Shown: positions 1 through 11,390, counted from the first letter of the stretch. The stretch: DNA of 64,000 nucleotides from Diphasiastrum complanatum (GCA_029204225.1 CM055100.1:33073645-33137644), one strand, 5' to 3'. Notes: generated from the sequence alone by a model not told the origin. Program-made: numbers and translations.

Positions 1-52
1 TCGAACAAGTTGCAACAAATACATCCAAGAACAAAATGAGTCCAAACAAGAT

Positions 53-980
53 ATGTATGTCACCTTTATTGATGATAGATCAAGATACTCTTGGGTTTAT
101 CTCTTGTCTAAGAAAAGTAAACTTTTTGAGTCCTTTTTAAAGTTTAAAACTCTTGTGGAATAGCAACTTAATACTAGCTTGAAAGTATTAAGAAGTGATA
201 ATGGAGGGGAGTACATCTCCAATAGGATGAAAGAGTTTTGTGAAACTAATGGCATTAGGAGAGAGTTTACTTGCACATATACTCCACAACAAAATGGAGT
301 AGCTGAGAGAAAGAATAGGACACTATGTGAGTGTGCTAAAGCCTTGAGATTAGATGCATCCCTTCCTATTTCATTTTGGGGAGAAGCTATTTTGTGTGCA
401 AACTTTCTATGCAATAGAATGACTAATAAAAAAGGTACATCTCAGCTACAAAAGACTATGGCATAGTTTATAAAAGACTAATATTTGTTTGAGAGCCTAC
501 TCGGACTCAAGTTTTGCAAGTGACAAGATGGATAGAAGATCCATAAGTGCATTTGCTACATTCTTATGTGTAGGAGTCATATCTTGGCTTTCCAAAAAGC
601 AAGATACCATCTCTCTTTCCTGAACAGAATCCGAGTATAAAGCTATGACAACAACAACAAAGGAGATTCTTTGGCTTAAAAGGATTTTGGAGGAGCCTCA
701 TGTGATCAAGGATGGAGACATTCCATGCATATATTGTGACAATCAAGCAACTCAACAACTTGCAAACAATCCAATCTTCCATGCTCGAACAAAGCACATT
801 GAGATTTCACATCATTTCGTGAGGGAGAAAGTGCAAGCAAAAGAGATCAAGCTTATTCATGTTTCATCATCAGATTGCATTGTGGATATACTCACCAAGG
901 CATTGCCCAAAGATCCATTTGTAAAATTAAGATTGGCTCTTGGAGTTATAAATAGATCTATGCTAGATTTACCAAGCTAG
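53..980 (+). pseudogene. Broken copia pol: integrase core fused by deletion to RNase H
   Basis: The frame from 53 reads as a copia integrase core, including the GGEYIS block around the second catalytic Asp and the NGVAERKNR block with the catalytic Glu. It then passes the deletion joint near 430-440. From about 480 the frame reads copia RNase H: SWLSKKQDT, the ESEY block, YCDNQA, the ARTKHIEI motif and the ADILTKALPKD-type tail (here VDILTKALPKD), ending at 980. Breaks are a TAG at 161 (a Lys codon in the sister copy), a frame change at the joint and a TGA at 621 (a Ser codon in the sister copy). The reading is supported by close similarity to the minus-strand copy at 34971-37507. It is a retroelement relic, not a host gene. 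Confidence 0.9.
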
Positions 981-995
981 ATTTTTGAGGAGGAG

Positions 996-1821
996 TGTGA
1001 AAAATGCAAAAATTATGCTTGGTCAAGGCCAAATCTATGTATATAGGATGATTACACATGTGTGGAGCCTGTTTCCATGTGTGAAATAAATGTACTTGTC
1101 ATGTACCATAATCATATAGGTTGTACATTTGATTTAATTCAAGTTCTAGTGGCTAACCAAAATCTAGTTTTCTAGTCATATGACACATGGCATCAATCTA
1201 TTAATTGCATGAGCCACATCATTAGATTAGGTGTCACATCCCATGTGTAGAGGTTTGCTCACATGTGTGGAAAAGGCTGAAGTAGGTGAGTTTTGACTTC
1301 TAGAAGATTTCTTAGTAGTTCTCCATATAGTAGGAAAATGGACCAAAAGTGCTCAAAATAGAAAGTTTGATCCAAGTGTCAATTTTGCATGATATTCATC
1401 ATATGACAAAGCATCCTCACATGTGTGAGATCTGATGCATGATCAGTACCACGAGCTCCAAGAAATGTATATATAGGGGCATATTTGGCCATAATCAACA
1501 TGAAACACCAATCTTGATTTTGGAAGCAATTTTGTGTCAATCTCTCCATTTGTCTTCAATTGTTTTGATTGATTTGAGTTTCTATCATAGTGTAACTTGT
1601 TTTCAGGCTGGAGTCCGTACTCTGACAGGTTTTCACACGTGTGAAACCGACAAGTACATTTACCTTCATTAATGATTGTTCTTGTTAGATTTTCATGCCT
1701 AGAATTGATCTAGATTGATGTAAATCTTGTGTAGATTGATAGATCAATTGTATCTAGCATCCAACCCCTCTTGTGGATCATTTTAGGATCCACTCTTGGT
1801 CCTATTTTGCAGATTTTCACA
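996..1821 (+). repeat. 3' LTR of copia family A, copy 1
   Basis: The LTR starts TGTGAAAAATGC directly after the polypurine tract and ends AGATTTTCACA, giving TG...CA ends and about 826 bp. A TATA-like run TATATATAGG lies near 1467. Palindromes of the CACATGTG/CACACGTG type occur at 1054-1063, 1260-1267, 1417-1428 and 1631-1646. Homologous LTRs lie on the minus strand at 34143-34965, 39607-40438 and 43278-43950. The 3' boundary is inferred from the CA end and from where homology to those copies stops. Confidence 0.85.
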
Positions 1822-3060
1822 TGTTAGCCATAGATCAAACCCAATGATCTAAATCTTATCTAGAGTTGTGCACCAATAAGGTAGGAATCATGTGCACTGT
1901 AAAATCTTGGATTCCTTGCATAAACATTATCCAAAAGTGAAAGTTAAAATTCAAATGTCACCAATAGGCCTCTAAAGTTGGCATTTGGCCTGAAGCAGGA
2001 TTTTGGCATATATGGCACATAGCTTCTTACATAAGCCTAAATGCCCATTTGAGAACATTTGAATGTAGGATTGAGGCCTACATCTGACATAGGCTTGAGG
2101 CCTATCATGATGATTTAAGATTTGCATAGCATATACATTCACTAAATTGACCGTATACATATGCATTAAGATAAAATCACATAGAAGGCAAAGCCCATGT
2201 TGGAGCTCATGGGTTTCCTACATGTCCCTTTGAGTCCATGGGTCAGGAGTAGAGCCTAGGTCTCATCCAAAGATTAGGAGTAGAGCCTAGGTCATCATCA
2301 CCACATGGACCATTATGCTATGATGAAGGAGCCTCCCAATTCATGTAACTTGATTTTTATAGCTGCATGATAACGTATATGGTTAGTTGCAAGAGAGGAA
2401 AAGGAAAAAATGTATAGTGTCTCTCTTAATCATGAAGTTTCTCAGAAAACAACATTACGATAAACATATTTAGCACTGAATAGCAAGAATCATTTAACAT
2501 AGAATAACATGGTCTATGTCTCTCATGAAAGAGCCCATGAAATGGCATGTTGCAAAGCTCTCTTACAAGTGATGCCTAGAAAACTAACATTCAACATACA
2601 TAAAAAAAAAGACAAATAGCTAGAGAGAGAGAAGAGAAAGAGTGTGTGTGTGTGGGCATGCTCACATGCCCGTGCAAGTGGGCTTGTGTGTGAACATGCA
2701 CACATGAGACAACATGGGAGTGCAATTATTCCTATCTCAAAAGAGCAATGAATGCTCAATAGTTTTAGAATTCCTACCTAATTCTATTTTTAATGAGGAC
2801 TTGTCAAGAATTTCCATTATTTTTTTCCTAATAGATACATTTGAAATAGATGTAAAAATACACTATCTTTTAAACAATCTAGATCAAAATATATTTAGAC
2901 TCCAAAATTTGAAGTCTACAACAACAATATTGGCCTAGGTTGATAGGTCAAAGCATTTCGAATTCCATTTTGAACTTGGCTTAGATTGATGGGTCAAATC
3001 ATGAAGTCTATTTCAGTCCTTGGGGGTCGCAATTCTGAAAATATCCATGTAATTTTTAAC
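1822..3060. other. No recognised gene; anonymous AT-rich DNA
   Basis: No open frame here shows a domain I can recognise. A short direct duplication containing AGGAGTAGAGCCTAGGTC lies at about 2246-2290, and a small GA then GT run at 2622-2655. The stretch is most likely old repeat DNA. Confidence 0.5.
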
Positions 3061-3064
3061 CATA

Positions 3065-3550
3065 TCATGAATATTTATGTTGAAACTCATACCATACTTG
3101 ATCAATTACTCCTATAGTGGCGAGAAAAACCTCCTTTGGTGGTCCTTGAAAAGAAGAAACCATTTTCTGATAATCACTAACATGACCAACATTTGGCACA
3201 TATTGAGATGCACCAGCATTAGGTCTGACAAAAGGTGACTGTGTTGTCACAGTATGAAAAACTGGTTAAATAATTTGTTGAACAAGCATCATCAATTTTA
3301 CAATGGTCTTCTGCCACCAATTGAAATAGCCACTCTTTTGAAATTTCATGTTACTTAGATCGCTGACTTTCAGCCATGGTCATGGAACTTTCAATATCTA
3401 AGGCATGGGTAGTGGCTTCTTCTAGAGTGTGAGGATTTGATTGTCGCATGGCTATCTATACTGCATATCTCAATTCTTTCAGATAAAGGGAGACAACCCA
3501 ATCATCTGGCGGTTTGCTAGTTTGTCAAAATATTGAAAAATCTATCTAAT
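3065..3550 (-). pseudogene. Decayed retrotransposon gag fragment
   Basis: Read on the minus strand from about 3510, the sequence gives WVVSLYLKELRYAV, a stop, then IAMRQSNPHTLEEATTHALD. This is typical of the C-terminal part of plant LTR-retrotransposon gag (retrotrans_gag region), where a leader of the type LYLKGLRxxI is followed by an aliphatic/acidic helix. In-frame stops and a frame change follow; a 61-codon frame (3250 to 3065) carries the downstream Pro/Gly-rich linker. The family (probably gypsy) is inferred. No pol is next to it. Confidence 0.6.
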
Positions 3551-3854
3551 GTTGTGAGTATGGGTCCTAAAAATGCCAAAGATGAATTGAGCTCTTTTGG
3601 CTTAGTAAAGACCCATCTTAGAATAAAATATTCAATGTAGGTAGAAGTAGAAACTCGAGCTACCATAGGAATTGCCATTTGTACTTTACATGCCACATTT
3701 ATGCATGAAAAGACTATGTGGCACAATTGGACATAGTGAGGTGGCTTGGATAAGTCTAGATAGCTTGAGAGGTGGATCCACAACTCCAATTCAACTCAAA
3801 GTAGGAAAAGAGTCCATGGATCTATATATATGTGATGTACTCTCATTGAGAAAA

Positions 3855-4133
3855 TGTTGAAATTTGTGTGTAATGCAAATTTGGAGACAAACTCTTTGTG
3901 CCCTCTCTCTCTCCACGAGTTTTGTACTTGCTATTTTCTCTCTCTAGTCGAGTAGAGGCATTTATGATGCTTAGTCTTATGTTTTGTTAACAGATTTTGC
4001 TTGTAACACAACAATATTGCTTGTATGATTAGCTTTCCTATTGTCAACCAATGCTAGTCTGATCTTTATGGTGTTATTGTGCTTAGGAGATCAAAAATAC
4101 ATGTGTAGGACATCCCACACGTGGAATTCAGCA
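3855..4133 (+). repeat. Probable 5' LTR (3' part certain) of copia family F
   Basis: The right end is well supported: it closes with CA at 4133 immediately before a tRNA-Met-type primer site. The left end is uncertain; a TGTTGAAATTTG at 3855 is the best TG start seen. CACACGTGG lies just before the end. An inverted copy of the last ~60 bp occurs at about 13883-13945. Confidence 0.55.
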
Positions 4134-4146
4134 TGGTATCAGAGCC
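4134..4146 (+). promoter_or_regulatory. tRNA-Met primer binding site (copia family F)
   Basis: TGGTATCAGAGCC directly abuts the LTR end. This is the usual copia primer site, complementary to the 3' end of plant initiator tRNA-Met. Confidence 0.9.
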
Positions 4147-4339
4147 TACCTAAGTTTTACAAGCAAATCTAATAAAAAAGTTTGCAGATTTGATCAAATT
4201 TCAAGCTAGCAATTGTCTAGATTTTACCTTCTAGCTAGTTTGCAGTTTTCTTGTGATTCTGAGCTACAAACCACATTGAATGGGCCAGATCAGGTACTGT
4301 ATGAAATTTCAGGTGCTGGCACATGTGAAATCTGCCCAT

Positions 4340-5008
4340 TTTCAGATTGGTGGTTCTCTCTCACCTCATGACCATATATCTCTTTTGCTGTAAGCTCACT
4401 CAGCCAATACATGGCTATTCTGGCATTACCCATTGGAAGGCTCTCATACGAGTCATGAGATACATTCGAGCTACCATGGACCAGTGCATCTGCTATGGAG
4501 ATGTCAGCAACAACAATCTCCATCAGCTTAGTGGTTATTTAGATGCAAGCTAGGGAGGAGATGTAGACAATCATAAATCCACATCTGGATTTACATTCTT
4601 CTTCAACGGCGGTCCTATCTCATGGAATAGTCGTAAGCAAACTTCTGTCGCACTTTCTTCTACAGATGCAAAATACATTGCTGCTTCTCAATCTATCAAG
4701 AAAGCGTTTTGGTTGATTTGCTGTCAGATCTTAATCTGAATCAGTACAACCCTACAATTTTGTTTTGTGATAATCAAAGTGCTATTGCCTTATTGGCCAA
4801 CCCTAGATTTCACTCTAGGAGTAAGCACATTGAGATTATATATCACTACGTCAGGGGCAAGGTTCTCGACAAGGAAGTAAGCTTAACGTACTGCAGAACG
4901 CATGACATGGTTGCAGACATATTCACGAAAGCACTCAGTGTTAATACACACAACAAATTTTGTGCATTGCTTAGTCTGAAGATCAAGGCATTCACGGATC
5001 CAGATTAA
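4340..5008 (+). pseudogene. Copia family F RT end plus RNase H, broken
   Basis: The frame from about 4347 reads the RT C-terminus (HWKALIRVMRYIRATMDQ) and then the RNase H start. It is stopped by TAG at 4552 inside the block that normally reads YxDADWAGD. Downstream the sequence continues KSTSGFTFFFNGGPISW and SRKQTSVALSST, shifts frame near 4700, then gives ILFCDNQSAIALLANP, SRSKHIEI and VADIFTKALS. Everything from gag to the first part of RT is missing between the primer site at 4146 and here, so the element is a large-deletion derivative. Confidence 0.85.
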
Positions 5009-5040
5009 GGGGGGGTGTTGGATTTGTTTCCTCTACTAAA
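5007..5040 (+). repeat. Polypurine tract and start of 3' LTR, copia family F
   Basis: AAGGGGGGG at 5007-5015 is followed at 5016 by TGTTGGATTTG, the expected polypurine tract/LTR junction. How far the LTR extends is unclear; it is not obviously the same sequence as the LTR end at 4133. Confidence 0.65.
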
Positions 5041-7260
5041 TTAAGTACTATAAAAGGTTTTATCGTTCCCCAAGAGAGATAAATCTTCTCTTTCAGATCG
5101 ATAAGTGTACAAAGGTGATGGATAGATGGAGAATGTAATATTCAAAGCTAAATACTGGTTATCCAAAGATATTGAGTAAATTGGCGTCCAAAACACCAAT
5201 GATGAAACGATTTGGTCAAGGTCTGAAGGTATACAAGGGTACGTTATCTTTTAGGCTCTTAGGACAACAGTAAGTGAATTGATCTAACAACAACAAGCAA
5301 AAAGATTCTTCACAACTTTTGATTCCGCTTAACAAGCACAATGAATTAGTTCTTATCACAGAAAGCAAACAAAGTTGAACATCAATTAAGCTCTTTATCT
5401 GAACACATAGCTCATTCAGAATTAAAAGAGGTTCTGTTTAGAGCTATGCTTTAGGCTTCGGCATTAGTTAGAATTGTCGCTCCAAGATGTCGCTTGTAAA
5501 TCCACGTTAGAAAATTCGGAATTCGGTACAAGTGAAGAGTGAATGCCGCAAATAGATGTCTATCAAAATTAGTTACAGAATAACTCAGAGTGTGTTCGCT
5601 CAATTGATAAGAAGTGTAACTATAATAGATAACAGAGGAAAGGAATGCACAAGCTATGAAACTGGCTCTCTTCTCTCTATTGATAGCTAAATCTTTGTGT
5701 GAGTAGAATGGCTCTGAGTGTCGCCCTTATAGAGACGAACATCGGCCTAATCATCGATCACCAACCGTTAAAGTGTCGGTGGGGATCAACTAATGTGTCT
5801 CTCTAGAACGTTGCCCAGAAATGTCAAATTACAATGAATTTACAAAATGCAAATAGGCCTTTACATTGAGTTAGGCACTATAGCCTATTTTCATGTACAA
5901 AAATTGAAAAATTTACACTATAAAATATTTAATTTGGATAATGTGCAATCATAGGCCTCCACACATGCCATAGCGGAGAAGTATTCAATGCCCCTTGGTA
6001 TATATTTAGTGATGACTTGGCCAAGACAATATCGATGATTGCAGAAAATTACATTGTTGATCAGGGTTTGTATGTCGTCACATGCTTTCTGAAATGTTTT
6101 CTATTTATTGACGTGCATGCTACTATAGAGGGGTTTAGTCTTCATAGGGGTCTGATGATCATTTTTGAGACTGGGTATATTATGACAGAGCAAAGAAAAG
6201 AGGTTAGTAATTTTTTATTGGTCACTACATCATGTGTTTGTGTAGTAATATCATATGCTATGGTGTGGAGGTACTAACCATGAGTTATAAATGTAGACTG
6301 ACATCCTTCTCATGGGTTTGTACTACCATGCAGGCCATCTGGCCCCTACATTGGAACGATGACTAGTGGTAGAGAAATAGAGCCTTCATTCGAATCCATT
6401 GTGCAATTGGCTAACTGAACCCAAGATGGAATGGACTCAGTTGGGAGATGTGAATTGTCATGAAGCAGTGGGGAGATCTCCTAGAGTGACTTGAGATGAT
6501 GTGAAACAAATATAGCAGTTTTTGTGTCATCTTTGTTTCTTCGCAAGCATTTTTTTTACCTTACTTTTGTTTTGTCATGATGCCTACCTTATGGTTGCTA
6601 TTGCCCATGCAGGTTTATGTTGGAGATGCTGATAGAGTAGGAGGATGTGGTCATTGACCTTTTTGCGAGTATTGGTAATTTCCCTAGAGCTGATGTTGTA
6701 ATGAACTATAGGGTCATAGAAATAGTGGTTGAGTAGCTATCAAAAGGATTAGTTCTACTAGGATATATCTCTAACTACATTTAGTTTCCTACTTTAGTTG
6801 CTTCTAACATTAACACTACTCTAACCCCACCAACCTAGCACTAACCACCATTTTCATGCATTAAGTTTAAAAACTGATGTGTGATAGTCCCAAATCCATT
6901 CCTTGTTCTTACTTAGATTAGTGTAGCAATAATCTGCAATCTGTAAGAACTCGAGAAACATTTAAAATAGACTGTAGAACGTAGGAATCCGAAGTCTGAT
7001 AGATTCAGATCAAAGTTGAGCATCCATTATCAGTAGGATCAAAATCAGGTCGTAGATGTACTAATTGATAGGCGGTACATCACCATTGCATTACCATTAT
7101 ACTACAAATCATAGAAGTTAGAAGCAGACAGACCCTGTTGGTTGATAGTTGGCTGGAATCTGTCATTCAGAGAATAAGCGCTAATAATCAGAAGAATCTT
7201 AGCAGATTATTGGTGCCACTGCCAGGGAGCAAAATCAGTTCCCACATCAGCTCCAGTCCC
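5041..7260. other. No recognised gene; probable LTR-derived and anonymous DNA
   Basis: Between 5050 and 5830 the composition resembles a minus-strand LTR, with a TATA-like TCTATAAGGG on the minus strand near 5725. An 86-codon open frame at 6017-6277 (+) has two hydrophobic stretches but no recognisable motif and no neighbours that support it. I see nothing else convincing. Confidence 0.4.
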
Positions 7261-7268
7261 TTCAAGAG

Positions 7269-7562
7269 GTGCAAGACCAGTTTGAGCGCCGGTTAGATCT
7301 CTTGACTCAGGAAAATAAGAGACTAACTGATGCGATGACGACGGTTAAGCAACCAATAAGGCTAGAGGATATCAATGTACCAACGAGAGTGGCAGTAAAA
7401 ATAGAGAAGTATGTCTCCTTGATTCGAAAGCACAAAGCCTTAAAGAGGAACCAACAGATCTTAGAAGAAGAAAACAATAAGAAGCTGTCAGCACACCGGG
7501 AAAGCATGAATAAAGTCCAAGAGGAACTTCTCATATCAAAGCAACAAATGGACCTCATATGA
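7269..7562 (+). CDS. Coiled-coil ORF in family G internal region, function unknown
   Basis: The 97-residue open frame is rich in Lys, Glu and Gln, with heptad-like Leu/Ile/Val spacing over most of its length (QENKRLTDAM, then KHKALKRNQQILEEENNKKL), so a coiled coil is likely. I do not recognise the family. It is followed within about 120 bp by a Ser/Pro-rich stretch and then by the LTR at 8210. The minus-strand family G element at 48.2-51.3 kb has the same order: a Lys/Gln-rich coiled-coil-like stretch, a Ser/Pro-rich stretch, then the LTR. This suggests an ORF of a retroelement. The ATG at 7269 is the first in the frame, and the frame is open a little further upstream, so it may be partial. 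Confidence 0.4.
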   Translation: MQDQFERRLDLLTQENKRLTDAMTTVKQPIRLEDINVPTRVAVKIEKYVSLIRKHKALKRNQQILEEENNKKLSAHRESMNKVQEELLISKQQMDLI

Positions 7563-7679
7563 AATACGTCTTCTAAACTCAACGCAGGCATATCAGTGCA
7601 GTAAAAAGATGACCATAACGATGATGTCGGAGCACCTGAGCAAAGCCGATCCATCAACCAACAAGTTGCTAGTCTTGGC

Positions 7680-8220
7680 ATGCCATATCAAGGATCCACT
7701 GTTGGCTCTCTCCACAAACCCATTGTAGATTCCTCTACTTACACTCAGTTGCCTCACTCATCCTCTTATTCTTTCGATTCTTTTTTTATCTTACTAACCA
7801 CCATTTTCTCCATTTACTCATTTTACCACCTCCGCATTCACCTCCAAAGCCATATCCACCACATCTTCTCTAAAATCCGATGACCATTTTTTAAAACAAT
7901 TTATTTTGCCAATAGCTCAGTATAACCTCATAACTAACCCACCACTCTCTTCTCGTAAACCATTCTCATCTCCTTCACCACCTGACTTTAATTCTTTCGA
8001 TCAAGATCCACTTGATGAGATGATGCAACCTTCTGTGGGACTTTCTCCATCTCCTTCAAAGAGTAAGAGCGAAACCTTAGCTGGATCAAAGCCCGAGGGT
8101 TCTACTTCAAAAGTTCATGATACCAAGTGTTGGCTGATTCTGACGAATCCCAAAGATACTCGGACAAAGCAACTCAAGAGCACCTCTCACCTTAGACCGA
8201 GGAGGTCTCTGAAAAGATGA
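7680..8220 (+). pseudogene. Ser/Pro-rich ORF remnants next to family G LTR
   Basis: Two overlapping pieces (7680-7883 and 7906-8220) are rich in Ser, Pro, Thr and His with no catalytic motif. The last one ends in an Arg-rich tail at the polypurine-like GAGGAGGTC just before the LTR. The same tail, with matching bases, precedes the minus-strand LTR at 48107. They are probably the decayed C-terminal half of the ORF that begins with the coiled coil. Confidence 0.4.
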
Positions 8221-9295
8221 GACTAATGAAGACTGAGAGCCGAGTATGAGAGCCGAGAAATACTAGCTAGGAAAGACATGCAAGAACTGTGTAAGCCTCA
8301 TGGTGAATCCCGGAAGATGGAATGACCATGTAGGAACTAGTATCTCTAATCAAATGTAATAAATGCAAGTAGACCCCTCTTAAAGAAAGTAGAGTGAGCC
8401 ACCTTTTGATGGTGACCTCTAGTGGAGAGCAATATTCCACTTGTAATTTGTGAAATGTGGAAATTCCACTAGGATGCCACCTAAGGAGCTCTCTTGCTTA
8501 TTTAAGAGACTCTCTCTTTGTGAAGAGAAGCTTTTGCATTGTATCTACTCCATGCTTAACTGGAAGATTTTCCATGAGTTTGATGCTACACTAAGCTCCT
8601 TGATCATGATGGTTTTCTTGAGTGATGCCCCTATGATCATGCCCTTCCATTCATATTGTGTGTGGTTGTGGATTTAGAGTGGATTAGTTTTCTTGCTTTC
8701 CTAGTTGTGGATTAGCTTTCTTGTTTTCTTGTGGATTAATGTAGAAGTCCGCATTCAAGTAAACTAAATAGGCTAGATTTGTGGTGTGATTCTTGCATAT
8801 CTCTATACAATCCAGTTCTTGATGTTCTTGGGATGTCCAAGAATCAAAAGGCTGGTTGGTTTCTTGATTCTTGGACTTCTAACATGTTGTAGATTAGTTT
8901 CTTGTTTCTTGTTTTGTCAATTTATGCAAGGTAGTTTAGTGTTAATGTAGTGCATGCTCTGATTTCACGCCGTCTTAAGTGTAGGTAGCTATAGAATCTG
9001 TAGAACGTTCATTGGTTTGTATGTTGATCTATGAATGAGCGTTCTTGGCTTGCATCCATGTAGAATGTAAGTGTGTTCAAGAGTGACGTCCTTGAGTAGT
9101 CCTCTGACAGACAAGACACAAAGAAAATACAAAACGACACTCTGTCCCTTCTGCCTGGGTTGGCATTGTTAAATCAAGAAGACATCTAACAAATGCCTTT
9201 AAGTCTAGTAACAGGCAGAAACGGTTCTGAAGAAGTAGAAAGATTCAGATAAATGAGTAAACATCAGGTCCTCTGGAGCAGGGGATCTGTCAACA
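8210..9295 (+). repeat. LTR of family G, plus-strand copy
   Basis: This is about 1.05-1.1 kb starting TGAAAAGATGAG. The block around 8391-8720 is nearly identical, in reverse, to 47640-47940 in the minus-strand copy. Homology continues to about 9290, with weaker matches around GTCCTCTGACAG and CAGGCAGAAA. The right end is approximate. Internal-type sequence occurs on both sides: coiled-coil ORF to the left, gag to the right. Confidence 0.7.
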
Positions 9296-9810
9296 TTTGA
9301 CGTCATTGCCCATTGAACTCCAACACATTCTACATGAGACTCCCGCAACCTTGTCCACGTTCACATCCTTGCAACAACATTCCAATTCCTTAAACAAATC
9401 TGAGTTTCTACACACTGACAGAGCCACATCGTTGGCTCCATCATTTCCAAATCCATGAGTTGTTAGCCTCGCCAATCACTTGTCAACAAACACACTCACA
9501 GACCTGAATTTGACTCTATTCAAGCTCATGCTCCTCCCGTTTTGCACGCTGAAATCTGAACTGGAGCCCAAGCTTCGACTGTCAACTGGAGCTCCAGCTC
9601 ACAGCTCAACCGGAGCTCACGCTTCAAATCTCAACCGGAGATCTCTGTAAAATCTCAACCGGAGGCCTTTGTCAATTCTCAAACGGAGCTCTCTGTGAAA
9701 TCTCAACCGAAGCACCATCCAAAAAAACACCAAAAAATCTAAAAAAAAATCGAAAACACCAAAAACCCTATAAAATCCAAAAACACCAGCAACTCATACC
9801 CCAGTAGCCA

Positions 9811-10134
9811 ATGGACCAACAAAACGATCCTCAAGTCCCAGACAATTATCCATATGAGATCAGGTCCCTTGAAGCTGAACAGATCAGATGTCATAGGTTC
9901 TACCAAATGAGAGCCGAACTCCAAGAGCAATCCACAAATCCATTCAATGGACAAGAACCTAATAGAGCCGAGTCTTCATGCGCACGACCCCATTTTTATG
10001 ATGCTGACCCCTCACAGGCCATAACCAACCTTAATGGAGTCCCTGCTACCCACGGAGCTCATCTTGAAAGACGTACATCCAAGCTAGATCTACCAAAGTT
10101 TGACGGTAGTTCGGACCCTCAAAGATTTCAATAA
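9811..10134 (+). CDS. Retrotransposon gag N-terminal fragment
   Basis: The 107-residue frame begins with an acidic, Gln/Asn-rich leader and ends with RTSKLDLPKFDGSSDPQRFQ. The KLPKFDG-type motif marks the start of the structured gag region in plant gypsy elements. It recurs on the minus strand near 31.5 kb as IPKYDGSSNPIRF. The frame stops where gag should continue, so it is truncated. It follows the family G LTR by about 0.5 kb, a reasonable leader length, but ownership by that LTR is an inference. Confidence 0.6.
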   Translation: MDQQNDPQVPDNYPYEIRSLEAEQIRCHRFYQMRAELQEQSTNPFNGQEPNRAESSCARPHFYDADPSQAITNLNGVPATHGAHLERRTSKLDLPKFDGSSDPQRFQ

Positions 10135-10349
10135 ATTTCTATGTAAATATCCCTATGAATTCTCACGGGGTAGGTGGCAGCTACAATTCACTACACCTAA
10201 AATCAAATACAAGGAAATATCTTGTGTTCCGACGCTCGACCTGCAATCTACATGGCGGCAACACATTTTTGAAACAACACCTTCGGTCATTAGGGCATAT
10301 GTGGTCAGTCCCTGATCCTTAAGAATAAACCCCCATTATGTTCCAATTC

Positions 10350-10669
10350 CAGGACATAAAAAGTGGGCTAAGTGTGGTATTCCTTTGGGGTGGATCACCT
10401 TCAAAACTCTTGACTGGCCAAAGATATCCTCACACTATGGTTGGGGCACAGACGTAGATGCCAACAGGGCTATGGTCCAATGTTTGCAATGGTACTCCAA
10501 GTGCCCAGATCCAACAATCCATGTGGCCGCAACATTCACCCACGACCTCATCTTTTTGATGAAGGTCCCCACCAAATGGGACAATTTTTTACCGCCTATC
10601 CTTTTTGGTCCTAATAAAGCCATGGCGTCTAACATCATCAATGACCAACTCCCAATGGCATGTTTGTAG
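10350..10669 (+). CDS. Unidentified ORF with dense Trp and His
   Basis: The frame reads HKKWAKCGIPLGW upstream of the ATG at 10385 and runs to 10669, about 106 residues. It has seven Trp and several conserved-looking blocks (PKISSHYGWG, FLPPILFGPNKAM). I do not recognise it. The composition looks like a real protein rather than a shadow, and the frame is open upstream of the ATG, so it is probably a fragment of a longer ORF. It lies between gag-like and copia fragments, so a retroelement origin is likely. Confidence 0.35.
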
Positions 10670-10705
10670 AGTGACAATGATTGGCCATCCATGGCCTAAT
10701 AAGTT

Positions 10706-10835
10706 TCAGAAAAGTGAGCCAATAAGACTCCTATAAAGAGTGATGTCCTCAAAGGATTTTTCATCATCTTTCATAGGAACTTTTACAATGTGCACCATTA
10801 GATCTTTTGTGTTTCTTTGAAGATCTTGAATTTCA
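10706..10835 (-). pseudogene. Copia RT C-terminal fragment
   Basis: The minus frame reads KVPMKDDEKSFEDITLYRSLIGSL. This matches the segment between the copia RT palm and RNase H (compare the SFEDITLFRSLI block at 44470-44520). Only this scrap remains. Confidence 0.7.
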
Positions 10836-11102
10836 ATCTTTGTAACTTCTAAGTAGCCAATAGTAGCAAAGGGGTAAGGGCCTCCCCAAGAATAAAAAGG
10901 CACCTCTTGTACACATTCTTCATGCTTAATTGAGAAACTCTACTACTTTTGAGACCCAAGCAGCCTCATGTGCTCAAGCTTCCTTTCTAATGCTATTGTG
11001 AATGATGTTATTTGTTATGCTTTGCTCTTTTATTGTTTTATGAGTTCTTTCTAGTTCCTCCATTAAATTAGAAGCATGAACACTTGAGCTAACCTTCCCC
11101 CT

Positions 11103-11232
<130 letters not shown>

Positions 11233-11390
11233 ATTTCTCTACTTTTGAGAGTTAATTAGGTGGTTAAAGTTAGTGCTGGTTTGGTGTGGTAGTGTTAGAG
11301 AGGTTAAAGTAGGAAAGCAACCAAGTAGGCAACTCAATGAAAGTTAGAGCTCTATCTTAGTGTTCTAACCATTTTTGACAGGTGGAGAGG

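Larger units (their letters stand above)
1..1821 (+). mobile_element. Ty1/copia element, family A copy 1, 5' end cut by the window and internally deleted
   Basis: This is the 3' part of a copia retrotransposon. It contains an integrase core piece, then a jump straight to RNase H, a polypurine tract (AGGAGGAG ending at 995) and a 3' LTR. The family A copy on the minus strand at 34.1-38.0 kb has the same parts in the same order and shows what is missing here: the integrase C-terminal part and most of RT between about 430 and 440. The coding part has an in-frame TAG at 161, a TGA at 621 and a frame change at the deletion joint, so it cannot make protein. No 5' LTR is in the window. Confidence 0.9.

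Noticed and set aside
97-414. 105-codon minus-strand frame
   Set aside because: It is a shadow of the copia integrase frame on the plus strand; the same shadow appears at 36333-36671 opposite the family A integrase.
6017-6277. Small membrane protein gene of 86 codons
   Set aside because: Hydrophobic stretches occur, but there is no homology that I can recognise, no splice or promoter context, and the length is expected by chance in AT-rich DNA.
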